Positions 7,821-16,886 of a stretch of DNA of 64,000 bases are shown here, piece by piece. Within the stretch, counting starts at the first letter, position 1. Each line of letters starts with the position of its first letter. Position numbers and translations under genes: made by a program. Under the pieces are notes generated by a model, which saw only the letters and a list, made by a program, of their open reading frames with translations, was not told the origin of the DNA and did not search any database. Source of the stretch: DASRFA01 sp035651755 (GTDB lineage Bacteria > Desulfobacterota > Binatia > UBA12015). The stretch covers positions 310,001-374,000 of the forward strand of contig DASRFA010000060.1 of NCBI GenBank assembly GCA_035651755.1, read 5' to 3'.

Positions 7821-9377
7821 TCAGTCCCCGCGCGCGGGCTCCGGGGTTGCGCCGGCGATGCGCGCGACGATGTCGGACGCCACCTGTCGCGGCGTCCGCC
7901 CGTCCTCGTCGACCTCGCGATTCGCCTCCCGCATCGCGCGAGCGTCGATCGCCCCCTGCAGGCGCGCGAGCGCGGCGATCGCGTCGGGATGCTCGCGCGC
8001 GAGTCGCGCGCTCGCGAGGATCACCGCATCGTAGGGCGGGATCGCGTGGCGATCGTCGTCGAGGACGCGGAGGTGGAGCGCCGCGATGCGGCCGTCGGTC
8101 GTGTAGGCGCTGATCGCGTCGACGTTCCCGAGCGCGACCGCCTGGTAGAGGAGCGAGGGGTCCATCGTGCGCCGGCTCCCGAAGCGGAGGCCGTAGGCGC
8201 GCTCGAGCGAGCGCCACTCCGGCCGCTCGAAGAACTCGTAGTCGCCGCCCATCGACAGCTCGGCCGACACGCGCGCGAGGTCGCCGATGGTCCGGAGGCC
8301 GCGAGCCTCGGCATCGCGGTCGCGCATCGCGAGCGCGTAGGCGTTCTCGAAGCCGAGCGGCGCGACGAGTACCATGCCGCCCTGGCTCGCGAGGAAGCGC
8401 CCGATCTGGTCGATCGCCGCCTCGCGGCTCGCGGGCGGCTCCTGGCGGCGGAGGATGGTCGTCCAGAGGGTGCCGGTGTAGTCGACGTAGACGTCGATGT
8501 CGCCGTTCCGGAGCGCATCGAAGGCGACGGTCGAGCCGAGCGACGGGGCAACGCGCGTCGGAAGCCCGGTTGTCCGCTCGATCCAGCCGGCCAGCACCTC
8601 GGCCACGACGTACTGCTCGGTGAAGGTCTTCGCGCCCACCACGATCGGCCGGGCGCGCGCGCCGCGCGCGTCGCGCGCGAGCGACCAAGCGGTGTACCCG
8701 TAGAGGACGACGAGGCTCGCGAGCGCGAGCGCGACCATCCCGCGCCGGCGCCGGCGAAGGCCGGACTCGAGCCCGTGCACGAGGCCGTCCAGCACGAGCG
8801 CGAGCGCGGCGGCCGCGACCGAGCCGACCAGCACCGCCGTGTAGTTCCGCGTCTGGAGCCCGGCGAAGATGTAGTTGCCGAGGCTCGTCGCGCCCACCGG
8901 CGTCGACAGCGTCGCCATGCCGACCGTCCACACGGTCGCGGTCCGGATGCCGGCGACGATGACCGGCATCGCGAGCGGAAGCTCGACGCGCCGGAGCTGC
9001 TGCCCGTCGGTCATGCCGACGCCGCGCGCCGCCTCCTTCAGCGCGGGGTCGACCGAGTCGATCCCGGCCACCGTGTTCCGGAGGATCGGGAGGACCCCGT
9101 AGAGCGTGAGCCCGATGATCGCGGGAAGGAAGCCGATGCTCTGGAAGCCGAGCGCGGCGAGCAGCGGCACGACGGCGGCGAGAAGCGCCAGACCGGGGAT
9201 CGTCTGCACCACGCCGGCGATCGCGAGGACCGGCCCTTCGAGCCAGGCGACGCGGGTCGCGAGCACGCCGAGCGGGATGCTCGCGCCGGTCGCGATCGCG
9301 ATCGCGAGCAGGCTGAGCTCGAGGTGGCCCGTCAAGTAGGCCGGGAGCAGCGCGAGCTGCTCGCGCAGCGCGCTCAT
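7821..9377 (-). CDS. Osmoprotectant-type ABC importer: fused permease and substrate-binding protein
   Basis: 518 residues. The first ~215 are an OpuBB/ProW-like permease with about 5-6 membrane segments and the inner-membrane coupling loop (EAARGVGMTDGQQLRRVELP). After a short basic linker and one more hydrophobic segment, residues ~250-518 form an OpuAC/ProX-type binding domain (VGAKTFTEQYVVAE, then DIDVYVDYTGT). Glycine betaine, choline or carnitine are usual substrates. Fusion tethers the binding domain to the outer face of the membrane, as in several Gram-positive OpuBC-type importers. The start ATG (9377) overlaps the ATPase stop as ATGA. Ligand identity was not checked residue by residue. 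Confidence 0.88.
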   Translation of the reverse strand: MSALREQLALLPAYLTGHLELSLLAIAIATGASIPLGVLATRVAWLEGPVLAIAGVVQTIPGLALLAAVVPLLAALGFQSIGFLPAIIGLTLYGVLPILRNTVAGIDSVDPALKEAARGVGMTDGQQLRRVELPLAMPVIVAGIRTATVWTVGMATLSTPVGATSLGNYIFAGLQTRNYTAVLVGSVAAAALALVLDGLVHGLESGLRRRRRGMVALALASLVVLYGYTAWSLARDARGARARPIVVGAKTFTEQYVVAEVLAGWIERTTGLPTRVAPSLGSTVAFDALRNGDIDVYVDYTGTLWTTILRRQEPPASREAAIDQIGRFLASQGGMVLVAPLGFENAYALAMRDRDAEARGLRTIGDLARVSAELSMGGDYEFFERPEWRSLERAYGLRFGSRRTMDPSLLYQAVALGNVDAISAYTTDGRIAALHLRVLDDDRHAIPPYDAVILASARLAREHPDAIAALARLQGAIDARAMREANREVDEDGRTPRQVASDIVARIAGATPEPARGD

Positions 9378-10153
9378 GGGCGCGGCGCGGGGCCGGCGTC
9401 GCCGAGGAGCCCCTCCACGAGCTCCGCCTGCCGGCGCGGCGTCTCGAGGAATTGCCGGACGACGTCGTCCGCCGGCGCGCGCAGCAGCTCGCGCGGGGCG
9501 CCGACCTGCGCGAGGCGCCCCGCGTGCATGACCGCGATGCGATCGCCGAGCCGGAGGGCCTCCGTCATGTCGTGCGTCACGAAGACCGCGGTCAGGCCGA
9601 GATCGCGCCGGATGCGAAGGAAGGATTCCTGCAGGCGGTCGCGCGTGAGCGGGTCGAGCGCGCCGAACGGCTCGTCGAGCAGCAGGATCGCCGGCTCCGC
9701 GGCGAGCGCGCGCGCCACCCCGACGCGCTGCTGCTGGCCACCCGAGAGCTGGTCCGGCAGGCGATCGCGAACTGCGCCCGCGTCGAGCTCGACGAGCTCG
9801 AGCAGCTCGTCGACGCGCTTTCGGATCCGATCGCGCTCCCACCCGAGCAGCGACGGCGTCACGCCGACGTTCTCGGCGATCGTCATGTGCGGGAAGAGCC
9901 CGATCCGCTGGAACACGTAACCGATCCGCCGGCGGAGCTCGTGCGGCGTCAGCGTCGCCGTGTCGACGCCGTCGAGCCGCACGGTGCCGGAGGTCGGCTC
10001 GATCAGCCGGTTGATCATCCGGAGCGTCGTCGTCTTGCCGGAACCCGAGCCGCCGAGCAGGACCAGCAGCTCTCCGCGCCCCACGACGAGCGACAGGTCG
10101 TCGACGGCGACCTCGCCGCCGAACCGCCGCGTGAGACGGTCGAGCTCGATCAC
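9374..10153 (-). CDS. ATP-binding subunit of osmoprotectant-type ABC importer
   Basis: 259-residue ABC ATPase of the ProV/OpuCA type without the CBS domains found in longer homologues. Walker A is GGSGSGKTT (34-42), the Q-loop Gln82 follows YVF, the signature is LSGGQ (136-140), and Walker B is ILLLDEP (156-162), followed by a D-loop and the switch His in VTHD. It begins with GTG and is the first gene of a two-gene minus-strand operon whose second member carries both permease and binding protein, so the pair is a complete importer. Confidence 0.92.
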   Translation of the reverse strand: MIELDRLTRRFGGEVAVDDLSLVVGRGELLVLLGGSGSGKTTTLRMINRLIEPTSGTVRLDGVDTATLTPHELRRRIGYVFQRIGLFPHMTIAENVGVTPSLLGWERDRIRKRVDELLELVELDAGAVRDRLPDQLSGGQQQRVGVARALAAEPAILLLDEPFGALDPLTRDRLQESFLRIRRDLGLTAVFVTHDMTEALRLGDRIAVMHAGRLAQVGAPRELLRAPADDVVRQFLETPRRQAELVEGLLGDAGPAPRP

Positions 10154-10202
10154 GGGGGTGCTCTACCGCGACGGGCGCGCACACAGAAACCGGCGGCCGC
10201 GC

Positions 10203-11684
10203 TCACCGCCGCGTGATGGGCTGCGACTCGTAAAGCAGCGTCCGCTTCCACCACGCGCCGGTGCGAGCGCGCTCCTCCCGGTCCGTGAAGCGATAGTCCC
10301 AGAGCTGCCACCGGATCTGCGCCGGCGGGGCTCCGCCGAACGGGTCGACCGCCAGGAGCGCGAGCACGGGCGGCGACGCGGCGAGGAGCTTCTCGACCAG
10401 GCGCGGCGTGACCAGCTCGCGCCCGATCCGGCCGCCGTGGAGCGCGCGCTCGAAGTAGAGCGCGTCGAACCACATCTGCCAGTCGAGGCGCGGCATGTGC
10501 GGCTCGACGAAGCTCGGCGCGCGGTCGAGCGGCCCGGGCTTCCAGCGGAAGACGTACGGCTTCCAGGTGGCGCCGTCGTCGCTGCCCTCGACCACGATCT
10601 CCGGACGCGTCAGCGTCATGACCGCGAAGAGGCCGTAGTGCCCGACCAGGTGGAACGGATCGGCGGCTTCGGACACGAGCGCCAGCGGACCGAGCGCGCG
10701 TGGCCAGCGACCGGCGAGCTGGGCGAGCGCGAGCGGAGCCGTGAGCGCGAGGAGCAGCGCGGCGACCGCGACGTCGCGGACGAGCGCGATCCCGCGCGGC
10801 CGCCGGGCGCCGGCCGGCACATCCGCGACGGCTCGACGTCGCGGGACCAGTCGGCGCGCGAGGGCCGCGAGCGCGGCGTCGTCGAGCAGAGGAATGCAGA
10901 GGACCACCGTGAGGAGGTTGAAGAAGCCGTAGTTTCCGGTCGCCGCGATGAGCGCCTGGAGCGCGACGAAGCCGGCGCACGCGACCGCGCGCGCCCGCCG
11001 CCCGGCGAAGACGAGAAAGGGCAGCCCGAGCTCGATCCCGAACGTCGCGGCGCACGACGCCTTCTGAGCCCACGCCGGCAGCTGGTGCGCGTACCAGCTC
11101 GTCCACGCGGGAATGGGCTGCGTCTCGTAGTGGTACTCGAGCGCGGTCAGGCTCCACCACGTGCGGTCGCTGCTCGCGAGCTTCACCCAGCCCGAGAAGA
11201 ACATGAGGCGGAAGACAAGCCAGCGAAAGAGCCACAGCACGACGCGCGACGGCTCCCCGAGCGGGCGCAGGCGCAGCGCGAGCGGCGCCCAGAAGAGCGC
11301 CAGGAAGCCGGTCTCGAGGAGGAGCGCGTCCCACTGATAGAGGAGAAACGGCTGCCCGACGTTCGCGAACGACAGGTAGAGGAGCCAGCACGCGGCGAGC
11401 GCGGGCAGCGGCGCGATCCCGACCGCGAGCGCGACGCTCGCCGCGATGCCGACGCCGCACGCCGTCTCGAGAGCGCGATCGCTCGCATCGAGCCAAAAGA
11501 CCGTGGGCAGGCGGAGCGGCGACGAGCCGCCGAGCGCCTCGCGCGCGGCTCCGAGGAACGCGCCGGTCGGGGCGAGGCCGTTCTCGCCGATCAGGCCCTC
11601 GACCTGCACCGCGATCGAGACGAACGCGATCGCGAAGACCACCCCGAGGCCGCGGAGGAACGCGACCCGCGTGTGGCGGATCAC
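10203..11684 (-). CDS. Lipase maturation factor (LMF1-like) family membrane protein
   Basis: 493-residue multi-pass membrane protein. Landmarks of the LMF1 family are YQWDALLLETGFLAL near residue 117, the WLFRWLVFRLMFFSGWVKL segment near 150-168, and a C-terminal soluble part with WKPYVFRWKPG and PRLDWQMWFDALYF. In animals LMF1 helps lipases fold in the ER; the bacterial role is unknown. Start is GTG at 11684, overlapping the stop of the LLM oxidoreductase as GTGA, so the two are translationally coupled. Family assignment is confident, function is not. Confidence 0.85.
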   Translation of the reverse strand: MIRHTRVAFLRGLGVVFAIAFVSIAVQVEGLIGENGLAPTGAFLGAAREALGGSSPLRLPTVFWLDASDRALETACGVGIAASVALAVGIAPLPALAACWLLYLSFANVGQPFLLYQWDALLLETGFLALFWAPLALRLRPLGEPSRVVLWLFRWLVFRLMFFSGWVKLASSDRTWWSLTALEYHYETQPIPAWTSWYAHQLPAWAQKASCAATFGIELGLPFLVFAGRRARAVACAGFVALQALIAATGNYGFFNLLTVVLCIPLLDDAALAALARRLVPRRRAVADVPAGARRPRGIALVRDVAVAALLLALTAPLALAQLAGRWPRALGPLALVSEAADPFHLVGHYGLFAVMTLTRPEIVVEGSDDGATWKPYVFRWKPGPLDRAPSFVEPHMPRLDWQMWFDALYFERALHGGRIGRELVTPRLVEKLLAASPPVLALLAVDPFGGAPPAQIRWQLWDYRFTDREERARTGAWWKRTLLYESQPITRR

Positions 11685-12523
11685 GCGAGCGAGCGGACCA
11701 GCTCCGCGTAGCGGTCCATCATCGGGAGGACCTCGTCGCGCCCTTTCGGCGGAAGGCCGAACACGGCGCGCGCGATGCCGGCGGCGCGATAGCGCTCCAG
11801 CGTTTCCGGCTTGGCCGGGGCGCCGAACACGGTGACCGAGAGCGAGTCGCGCGGTCGGCCGGCGGCGTCGGCGCGACGCCAGAGGTCCTCGACCCCGGCG
11901 ACGATGTCGTCGCGGCCGGCGATCGGCATCCAGCCGTCGCAGTACTCGACGACGCGCTGGCGTCCGCGTGCGCTCCCGGTTCCGAGGAGGATCGGCGGGT
12001 GCGGCTTCTGCGCCGGCTTCGGCCAGCTCCAGATGGCGTCGAAGCTCACGTGCTCGCCGAGGTACGACGCTTCGTCCTGCGTCCAGATCGCCTTCATCGC
12101 CTCGACGCGCTCGCGTAGGATCGCCCAGCGCGCGCGGAAGTTCGTGCCGTGGTTCTCCATCTCCTCGGCGTTCCAGCCGCCGCCGATGCCGAAGAGCAAG
12201 CGCCCGTTCGAGAGCGAGTCGAGCGTCGCGACCTCCTTCGCGAGGACGATGGGATCGCGCTCGACGACGAGGCAGATGCCCGAGCCGACCTTGAGCTTCT
12301 CGGTCGCGGCCGCGGCCATCGCGAGCGCGACGAAGAGGTCGTTCGTGTGCGAGTACTCGCGCGGCAGCTGCTTGCCGCCGGGCCAGGGGCTCTTCCGGCT
12401 GACGGGGATGTGGGTGTGCTCCGGGAAGAGCAGGGACTCGAAGCCGCGCTCCTCCGCGGCGCGCGCGAGCTCGCAGGGATGCATGCCGTCGTCGGTCGAG
12501 AACTGGAGCAGCCCGTAGAGCAT
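11681..12523 (-). CDS. LLM-class (F420-dependent-type) oxidoreductase
   Basis: 280-residue TIM-barrel protein of the luciferase-like monooxygenase family. Visible features are FPEHTHIPVS near 32, the VGSGICLVVERDPIVLAKE stretch, and GRLLFGIGGGWNAEEMENHG around 113-132, typical of the F420-dependent subgroup. These enzymes transfer hydride to or from coenzyme F420 or use FMN; the cofactor is inferred from subgroup resemblance. ATG 12523 has GGAGGT 7 bases upstream, an excellent ribosome site. First gene of a pair with the LMF1-like protein. Confidence 0.88.
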   Translation of the reverse strand: MLYGLLQFSTDDGMHPCELARAAEERGFESLLFPEHTHIPVSRKSPWPGGKQLPREYSHTNDLFVALAMAAAATEKLKVGSGICLVVERDPIVLAKEVATLDSLSNGRLLFGIGGGWNAEEMENHGTNFRARWAILRERVEAMKAIWTQDEASYLGEHVSFDAIWSWPKPAQKPHPPILLGTGSARGRQRVVEYCDGWMPIAGRDDIVAGVEDLWRRADAAGRPRDSLSVTVFGAPAKPETLERYRAAGIARAVFGLPPKGRDEVLPMMDRYAELVRSLA

Positions 12524-12635
12524 CGCAGCGACCTCCGTCGCCGCCAGCTTGCCGGGCGCTGCGCCCTCGCGCCAGGGTACCCGGGGCGATCCGTCGACTT
12601 GGCGGGAGCGGGACCGCACGGTAGACCGCCCGGTC

Positions 12636-13241
12636 ATGACGAGATCCGAGGCCTCTCGAGCGGCGGCGCGGTGCGCGGTCGCCGCCGCCATCGCCCTCGC
12701 CGCCTGCTCGCCGGCCGGCACAGGCGGCCCGTTGGCCACCCCGACCCCGGGCGTGGCAGCGGCGGGCAGCGACGGCGCCATCGCGAGCAGCAGCAGCGCG
12801 GCCGCTCCGGACGCCGCCGCGAGCAGCGCGCGCGCGCCGGACGACGAGGAGCGCGCGGCGATGCTCGAGATCCTGAAGGCGGAGACGGCGCCCGAGCGCA
12901 CCGCCTGGTTCGCGGTCGCCCCCGGAAACCAGGAGACGCAGGCGCTCGCGAGCTCGCTCCGGTCGATCTTCGAGTCGGCGGGCTGGAAGGTCCAGATGCA
13001 GACCTTGACCGGCATGAACCTCAAGCCGGGGGTATCGATGCTGTCCGCGGAAGAGCAGCCGCCGGCGTGGGCGGAGACGGCGCTGCGCGCGCTCCAGGCG
13101 AGCGGCATCGACGTCAAGTCGGCCGTCGGCTATCGCGCCTACTACGAGGAGAAGAAGCGCGACGATCCGAAGTGGGCCGGGATCCCGCTCGCGGCGGATC
13201 AGCAGTTCGTGATCGCGATCGGGCCCGAGCCGAAGGCCTGA
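12636..13241 (+). CDS. Putative lipoprotein of unknown function
   Basis: 201 residues beginning with a basic N-region and a hydrophobic stretch ending in the lipobox LAAC (residues 21-24), so Cys24 is the likely lipidated residue. A ~45-residue Ala/Ser/Pro/Gly-rich linker follows, then a folded C-terminal domain (about 75-200) containing FAVAPGNQETQALASSLRSI and ending with QFVIAIGPEPKA. The fold is not recognised. Divergent from the LLM gene across ~110 bases, and 20-30 bases upstream of the acyl-CoA ligase on the same strand. An upstream in-frame ATG at 12549 would remove the N-terminal signal and was rejected. Confidence 0.75.
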   Translation: MTRSEASRAAARCAVAAAIALAACSPAGTGGPLATPTPGVAAAGSDGAIASSSSAAAPDAAASSARAPDDEERAAMLEILKAETAPERTAWFAVAPGNQETQALASSLRSIFESAGWKVQMQTLTGMNLKPGVSMLSAEEQPPAWAETALRALQASGIDVKSAVGYRAYYEEKKRDDPKWAGIPLAADQQFVIAIGPEPKA

Positions 13242-13273
13242 CCGCGCACCGGGGACAAGCCTTGCAAGAGCGG

Positions 13274-14830
13274 ATGTACCTCGGGAGCAGCGCCGACCGG
13301 TTTCCGGACAAGCCCGCTCTCGTCTTCGCCGACACCGGCGTCGCGGTCACCTACCGTGAGCTCGACGAGCGCTCGAACCGCATCGCGCACGCGCTCCGCG
13401 CCTGGGGGCTCCGCCCGGGCGACGCGATCGCCGCGGTGATGGCGAACGAGGAGCACTTCTTCGACGTCTTCTGGGCGGCGATCCGCTCCGGCCTCTACTT
13501 CACCCCCGTCAACTGGCACCTCGCCGCCGACGAGATGCAGTACGTCGTCGACGACTGCGACGCGAAGGTCCTGTTCGCGAGCGCGCGCTTCGCGGACGTG
13601 GTCGCGAGCATCTCGGAGAACCTTCCGAAGCTCGAGCGCCGGATCGCGGTCGACGGCGCGATCCCCGGCTTCGAGCGCGATCGCGACGCGCTCGCGCCCT
13701 TCCCGACGCACCGCCTCGACGACGAGCGCGAGGGCGGCACCATGATCTACTCGTCGGGCACGACGGGGCGCCCGAAGGGCGTGCGGCCGACGCTGGGCCT
13801 GCAGCCGGCCGGCACTGGCGCCGTCGTCCCCGGCACGCTCGGCTTCGCGATGTTCTTCGGCTTCGACGAGAGCGATCGCTACCTCTGTCCCGGCCCGCTC
13901 TACCACGCGGCGCCGCTCCAGTTCTCGCAGATCCAGCATCGCCTGGGCGCGACGGTGGTCGTCATGGAGCGCTTCGATCCCGAGCGCGCGCTCGCCGCGA
14001 TCGAGCGCCATCGCGTCACGACCAGCCAGTGGGTCCCGACCCACTTCCACCGCCTCCTCCGCCTGCCCGACGACGTCAAGAAGAAGTACGAGCTCTCGAG
14101 CCTCAAGATCGCCGTCCACGCCGCCGCCCCGTGCCCCATCCCCGTCAAGGAGGCGATGATCGAGTGGTGGGGCCCGAAGATCGTCGAGTACTACGCGGGC
14201 ACCGAGGGCGGCGGCACGCTGATCCGCTCCGACGAGTGGCTGGCGCACAAGGGCTCTGTCGGCCGCCACTGGGCGGGCGGGAAGGTGCACATCCTGGACG
14301 AGAACGGCGGCGAGGTGACGGAGCCGCACGTCGACGGTGCGATCTACTTCGAGGCGCCGGAGGACCCCGCGGCGCGCTTCCGCTACCACAAGGACGACGC
14401 GAAGACGCGCGCCACCTACCGCGGCAACCTGTTCACGCTCGGCGACGTCGGGCACCTCGACGAGGACGGCTACCTCTACCTGACCGACCGGAAGTCCCAC
14501 ATGATCATCTCCGGCGGCGTCAACATCTACCCGCAGGAGGTCGAGAACTGCCTCGCCTCCCATCCCGACGTCGACGACGTCGCGGTGATCGGCGTCCCGC
14601 ACGAGGACATGGGCGAGGAGGTGAAGGCCGTCGTACAGCTCCGGCCCGGCGTCGCCGCGAGCGACGCGGTCGCGAGCGACATCATCGGCTGGGCGCGGAG
14701 CCGGATCGCGCACTACAAGGCGCCCCGCTCCGTCGACTTCGTGGACGCGCTCCCGCGCATGGAGAACGGGAAGATCTACAAGCGCCTCCTGCGCGACCGC
14801 TACTGGCAGGGCCGCACCGGGCGGATCTGA
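13274..14830 (+). CDS. Acyl-CoA synthetase (AMP-forming)
   Basis: 518-residue ANL-superfamily ligase activating a carboxylic acid to acyl-CoA through an acyl-AMP. Motifs in order: P-loop YSSGTTGRPKG (159-169), YYAGTEGG (A5-like), GDVGHLDEDGYLYLTDR (A7/A8), the hinge into SGGVNIYPQEVE, and the C-terminal catalytic Lys in PRMENGKIYKRLL. An in-frame TTG at 13262 with GGGGA six bases upstream would add four residues and is a real alternative start. Chain-length specificity is unknown. It heads a likely three-gene operon with the 75-residue protein and the MBL-fold hydrolase. Confidence 0.92.
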   Translation: MYLGSSADRFPDKPALVFADTGVAVTYRELDERSNRIAHALRAWGLRPGDAIAAVMANEEHFFDVFWAAIRSGLYFTPVNWHLAADEMQYVVDDCDAKVLFASARFADVVASISENLPKLERRIAVDGAIPGFERDRDALAPFPTHRLDDEREGGTMIYSSGTTGRPKGVRPTLGLQPAGTGAVVPGTLGFAMFFGFDESDRYLCPGPLYHAAPLQFSQIQHRLGATVVVMERFDPERALAAIERHRVTTSQWVPTHFHRLLRLPDDVKKKYELSSLKIAVHAAAPCPIPVKEAMIEWWGPKIVEYYAGTEGGGTLIRSDEWLAHKGSVGRHWAGGKVHILDENGGEVTEPHVDGAIYFEAPEDPAARFRYHKDDAKTRATYRGNLFTLGDVGHLDEDGYLYLTDRKSHMIISGGVNIYPQEVENCLASHPDVDDVAVIGVPHEDMGEEVKAVVQLRPGVAASDAVASDIIGWARSRIAHYKAPRSVDFVDALPRMENGKIYKRLLRDRYWQGRTGRI

Positions 14831-14842
14831 AAGAGAGCAAGC

Positions 14843-15070
14843 GTGCTGAAGGCCGTCACGATCAAGGAGATCGAGCGCATCTTCGAGATCCTCGACCGGC
14901 GCGGGATCTCGCGCGAAGCGGTCATCATCCCGCTCCGGCCGGTGTCGCCGGGAAGCGCGCGGCGCCTCCCGAACGGCAAGATCGAGATCCTCGTGGAAGC
15001 CGAGCGGCCGCTCGACGAATGGCTTCCCGAGCTCGAGGCCCGGCTCGTCGAGCTGGCGGGAGCTGCTTGA
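14843..15070 (+). CDS. Small hypothetical protein between acyl-CoA ligase and MBL-fold gene
   Basis: 75-residue acidic/basic soluble protein starting with GTG, 12 bases after the ligase stop; an AAAGAGAG purine run precedes it. The sequence contains IEILVEAERPLDEWLPELE and looks like a compact alpha/beta fold, with no signal peptide or membrane segment. I do not recognise a family. Its TGA overlaps the TTG start of the next gene (TTGA at 15067-15070), so it is embedded in an operon and unlikely to be spurious. A role as an accessory to the ligase or hydrolase is only inference. Confidence 0.65.
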   Translation: MLKAVTIKEIERIFEILDRRGISREAVIIPLRPVSPGSARRLPNGKIEILVEAERPLDEWLPELEARLVELAGAA

Positions 15071-16014
15071 CGGCGACCGCGGATCGCGTGCTCGGCCGGG
15101 TGACGGTCCTCGGCGGCGAGCGCGCGGGCAAGTATCCGCACGGCAACTCGCTGCTGGTCGCCGGGAGCGAGGAGACCGCGATCATCGACCCGTCGCTCGC
15201 CGTGGTGGCGCGCGCCGAGCGGCCGCACGCCGATCGCGTGCTGAACAGCCATTGCCACGAGGACCACGTCGCCGGGAATCATCTGTACCCGAACGCGACC
15301 TGGCACCTGCACGAGGAGGACGTCCTCGGCATCCGCTCGATCGAGGGGATGATGGCGATCTACGGCATGTCGCCCTCGGTGGCGGCGGCATTCGAAGAGG
15401 TGGTCCGACGCGAGTTCCACTGGGTCGCGCGCCCCGACGCGCTCGCCTTCCGCGAAGGCGACGTCTTCGACCTCGGCGGGGTGCGCGTCCACGTCGTCCA
15501 CACGCCCGGTCACACGCGCGGCCACTCTGCGTTCCTGATCGAGCCCGCGGGTGTGCTGTACCTTGGCGACATCGACCTCTCGAGCTTCGGACCCTACTAC
15601 GGCGACGCCTGGTCCTGCCTTCCCGACTTCGAGCGCTCGCTCGAGCGCGTGCGCGCGATCGACGCGCGCTGGTACGCGACCTTCCACCACGTCGGCGTGC
15701 TGGACGGCCGGGCCGCGTTCGTCGAGCGGCTCGACCGCTTCGCGGGCGTGATCGCGACGCGCGAGCGCCGCCTCCTCGAGTTCCTCGCGGAGCCCCGGAC
15801 GCTGGACGACATCGCGCGCCACCGCTTCGTCTACCGCCCGGGCGACGCCGTCCCGTACGCGGAGGACGTCGAGCGGCGCAGCATGGGCCAGCACGTCGAC
15901 CGGCTGCTCGCTGCGGGCCGCGTCGCCGAGGTCGAGCCGGGGCGCTATCGCGCGTGCGATTGGCGCGACGTCAATCGCCGCGGGGCCGGTCGTTCCGGAC
16001 GAGCTTCGCCGTGA
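15067..16014 (+). CDS. Metallo-beta-lactamase-fold hydrolase
   Basis: 315-residue MBL-fold protein with the metal motif HCHEDH (His62, His64, Asp66, His67), a later HTPGHTRGH motif, the bridging Asp in LYLGDIDLSS and a final His in TFHHVG, followed by a ~90-residue C-terminal helical extension resembling a winged-helix dimer arm. Hydrolases of this type cut thioesters, lactones or phosphodiesters. Position behind an acyl-CoA ligase hints at thioesterase activity, which is inference. Start is TTG 15067 (coupled to the upstream stop); GTG 15088 is an alternative. The 3' end overlaps the convergent SDR gene by 44 bases. Confidence 0.85.
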   Translation: MTATADRVLGRVTVLGGERAGKYPHGNSLLVAGSEETAIIDPSLAVVARAERPHADRVLNSHCHEDHVAGNHLYPNATWHLHEEDVLGIRSIEGMMAIYGMSPSVAAAFEEVVRREFHWVARPDALAFREGDVFDLGGVRVHVVHTPGHTRGHSAFLIEPAGVLYLGDIDLSSFGPYYGDAWSCLPDFERSLERVRAIDARWYATFHHVGVLDGRAAFVERLDRFAGVIATRERRLLEFLAEPRTLDDIARHRFVYRPGDAVPYAEDVERRSMGQHVDRLLAAGRVAEVEPGRYRACDWRDVNRRGAGRSGRASP

Positions 16015-16789
16015 TCCCGCTCATGAGCTCGATCGCCTGACGGCGCGGAAGCCGCGCGATCGCCTCCGCGCCCTGGCGGTTCGCGTCGCCCGGCACGACG
16101 AGCGGCTCCTTCCCGAGCGTCGCGAGCGCCTCGCGCACGACGTCGGCCGGGTCCATCGCGGGCATGATCGGCGCGCCGTCGGTCGGCTGCGACGACAGCC
16201 AGCCGGGCGTGCGCGTGGACCCGGGCTGAACCGCGAGCACGTCGACCCCGTGGGGGCGGAGCTCGAACCAGAGCGCGTCGGCGAGGACCAACGTGAAAGC
16301 CTTGGTGGCGGCGTAGATCGCGAGCTGCGCCGAGCCGACGTTGCCCGACATCGACGACATCAGGATCAGACCGCCCCGCCCGCGCGCGACCATCCCGGGA
16401 AGGACGGCGTGCGCGAGCCGGATCGGGCCGCGGCAGTTCACGTCGAGCATCGCGTCGACGTGCGCCGGGTCGTGGTCGAGGAACGGAGCGACCGTCCCGA
16501 CCGCGGCGTTGTAGACCATGAGCCCGACCTCTTCGCGGCCGAGCGCTCCCGCTAGCGCTTGCGCGAGATCCGGCCGTGCGAGGTCGACGGCGACCGGCTC
16601 GACGCGGACGCGCCAGCGCGATCGGAGCTCGTCGGCGGTCGTCCGGAGGGACGTCTCGTCGCGGTCGAGCGCGATCAGGTCGAGCCCGTGGGCCGCGATC
16701 TGCCGGCAGTATTCGGCGCCGAGGCCGACGGCGGCGCCGGCCACGAGCGCCGTCGGCCCGTATCGCGCGCGGAACTCGTCTGCGGCCAC
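15971..16789 (-). CDS. Short-chain dehydrogenase/reductase
   Basis: 272-residue classical SDR. Cofactor motif GAAVGLG (18-24, replacing the usual TGASxGIG), YNAAVG in place of NNAG, and the catalytic set Ser145/146, Tyr159, Lys163 (YAATK). It reduces or oxidises a carbonyl/hydroxyl with NAD(P)H; the substrate is unknown. GTG start at 16789; an ATG at 16800 is out of frame. The gene converges on and overlaps the end of the MBL-fold gene by 44 bases. Divergent from the DUF2339 gene. Confidence 0.88.
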   Translation of the reverse strand: MAADEFRARYGPTALVAGAAVGLGAEYCRQIAAHGLDLIALDRDETSLRTTADELRSRWRVRVEPVAVDLARPDLAQALAGALGREEVGLMVYNAAVGTVAPFLDHDPAHVDAMLDVNCRGPIRLAHAVLPGMVARGRGGLILMSSMSGNVGSAQLAIYAATKAFTLVLADALWFELRPHGVDVLAVQPGSTRTPGWLSSQPTDGAPIMPAMDPADVVREALATLGKEPLVVPGDANRQGAEAIARLPRRQAIELMSGITAKLVRNDRPRGD

Positions 16790-16886
16790 GCCGCCGTCAT
16801 CTCACGCCCGGCCGGGCCGGTCGAGGGTCAACGTCGTTGCCCTTCGGTCCGATGGTGTATGAAGGGCCCGCCCGAAGGAGACGCCG

